Assembly (NCBI GenBank): GCA_016789405.1
Contig: JAEUPQ010000016.1
Location: forward strand, 32,239 to 96,238
Direction: 5' to 3'
Source: Lysobacteraceae bacterium
GTDB lineage: Bacteria; Pseudomonadota; Gammaproteobacteria; Xanthomonadales; Xanthomonadaceae
DNA length: 64,000 nucleotides
The notes beneath the pieces are model-generated. The model was not told where the DNA came from, did not search any database, and saw nothing but the letters and a program-made list of their open reading frames with translations. Position numbers and translations under genes: made by a program. This document shows positions 63,637 through 64,000 of the stretch, in pieces. The first letter of the stretch is position 1; every line of letters starts with the position of its first letter.

Positions 63637-63699
63637 GCATTGGTCAGGAACCGCGCTTCCTGACCAATGCTTCGGGGTGGGCCATGGATGGCCCATCCC
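63637..63699. repeat. two adjacent hairpins between mreB and mreC
   Basis: Hairpin 1 is a perfect 14-bp stem (63637-63650 with 63657-63670) with a 6-nt loop. Hairpin 2 is a 12-pair stem with one G-T pair (63674-63685 with 63688-63699). They lie between the mreB stop and the mreC start, and could reduce read-through so that mreB is expressed more than mreC and mreD. Neither is followed by a T run. Confidence 0.65.
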
Positions 63700-63709
63700 C
63701 GAACAGGCA

Positions 63710-64000
<291 letters not shown>

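Overview
The window is a stretch of chromosome from a high-G+C gammaproteobacterium, most likely of the Xanthomonadaceae/Lysobacteraceae. The evidence is the very G+C-rich coding sequence, the cell-shape gene order mreB-mreC-mreD-mrdA-rodA with a Xanthomonas-like MreC N-terminus, and two proteins with what looks like the XVIPCD targeting domain of Xanthomonadales type IV-secreted antibacterial effectors. No rRNA, tRNA, CRISPR array, insertion sequence or prophage was recognised.

Layout. 1-3.5 kb: the 5' end of a HAD-like lipoprotein gene, a secreted class 3 lipase with its own terminator, and two small unknown genes. 3.7-7.3 kb: a two-gene Gabija-type anti-phage defence operon, an OLD-family ATPase/TOPRIM nuclease (GajA-like) overlapping a UvrD-like helicase (GajB-like), with a short inverted-repeat element at its 3' edge. 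8-10.6 kb: a candidate type IV-secreted effector with an HEXXH metallopeptidase motif, directly preceded by a probable lipoprotein immunity gene. 10.8-19.2 kb: lipoproteins, an NTF2-like secreted protein, a LytS/LytR-type two-component system, a DUF4272 protein, a membrane protein and a TPR lipoprotein. 19.7-27.9 kb: two paralogous secreted delta-60-repeat proteins flanking dbpA, a PepSY-like protein and a second candidate effector that carries two HNH-like nuclease modules. 28-44 kb: TPR protein, RNA 2'-phosphotransferase (kptA), a surface pullulanase-type lipoprotein, a calcium-repeat protein, a polysaccharide deacetylase, a coupled FAD oxidase/methyltransferase pair, a MOSC protein, a radical-SAM/DUF4130 DNA repair-like pair, a VOC protein and two divergent SDRs.

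45.4-58.6 kb is the most unusual block: ten tightly packed minus-strand genes that read as one operon. In transcription order they encode a TonB-dependent siderophore-type receptor, an ABC ATPase, two DUF3526 permeases, a second TonB receptor, a PduX-like GHMP kinase, a divergent SbnA-like PLP enzyme, an ATP-grasp ligase, a DUF364 putative heavy-metal-chelation protein and an MFS exporter. This suggests synthesis, export and re-uptake of a small amino-acid-derived metallophore without NRPS, PKS or IucA/IucC-type enzymes. The AT-rich promoter region upstream has a Zur-box-like half site. 58.9-64 kb holds rodA, mrdA, mreD, mreC and the 3' end of mreB, all on the minus strand.

Starts were chosen from ribosome-binding sites, signal peptides and ATGA overlaps. 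Functions are inferred by motif recognition from the sequence alone, without database searches.
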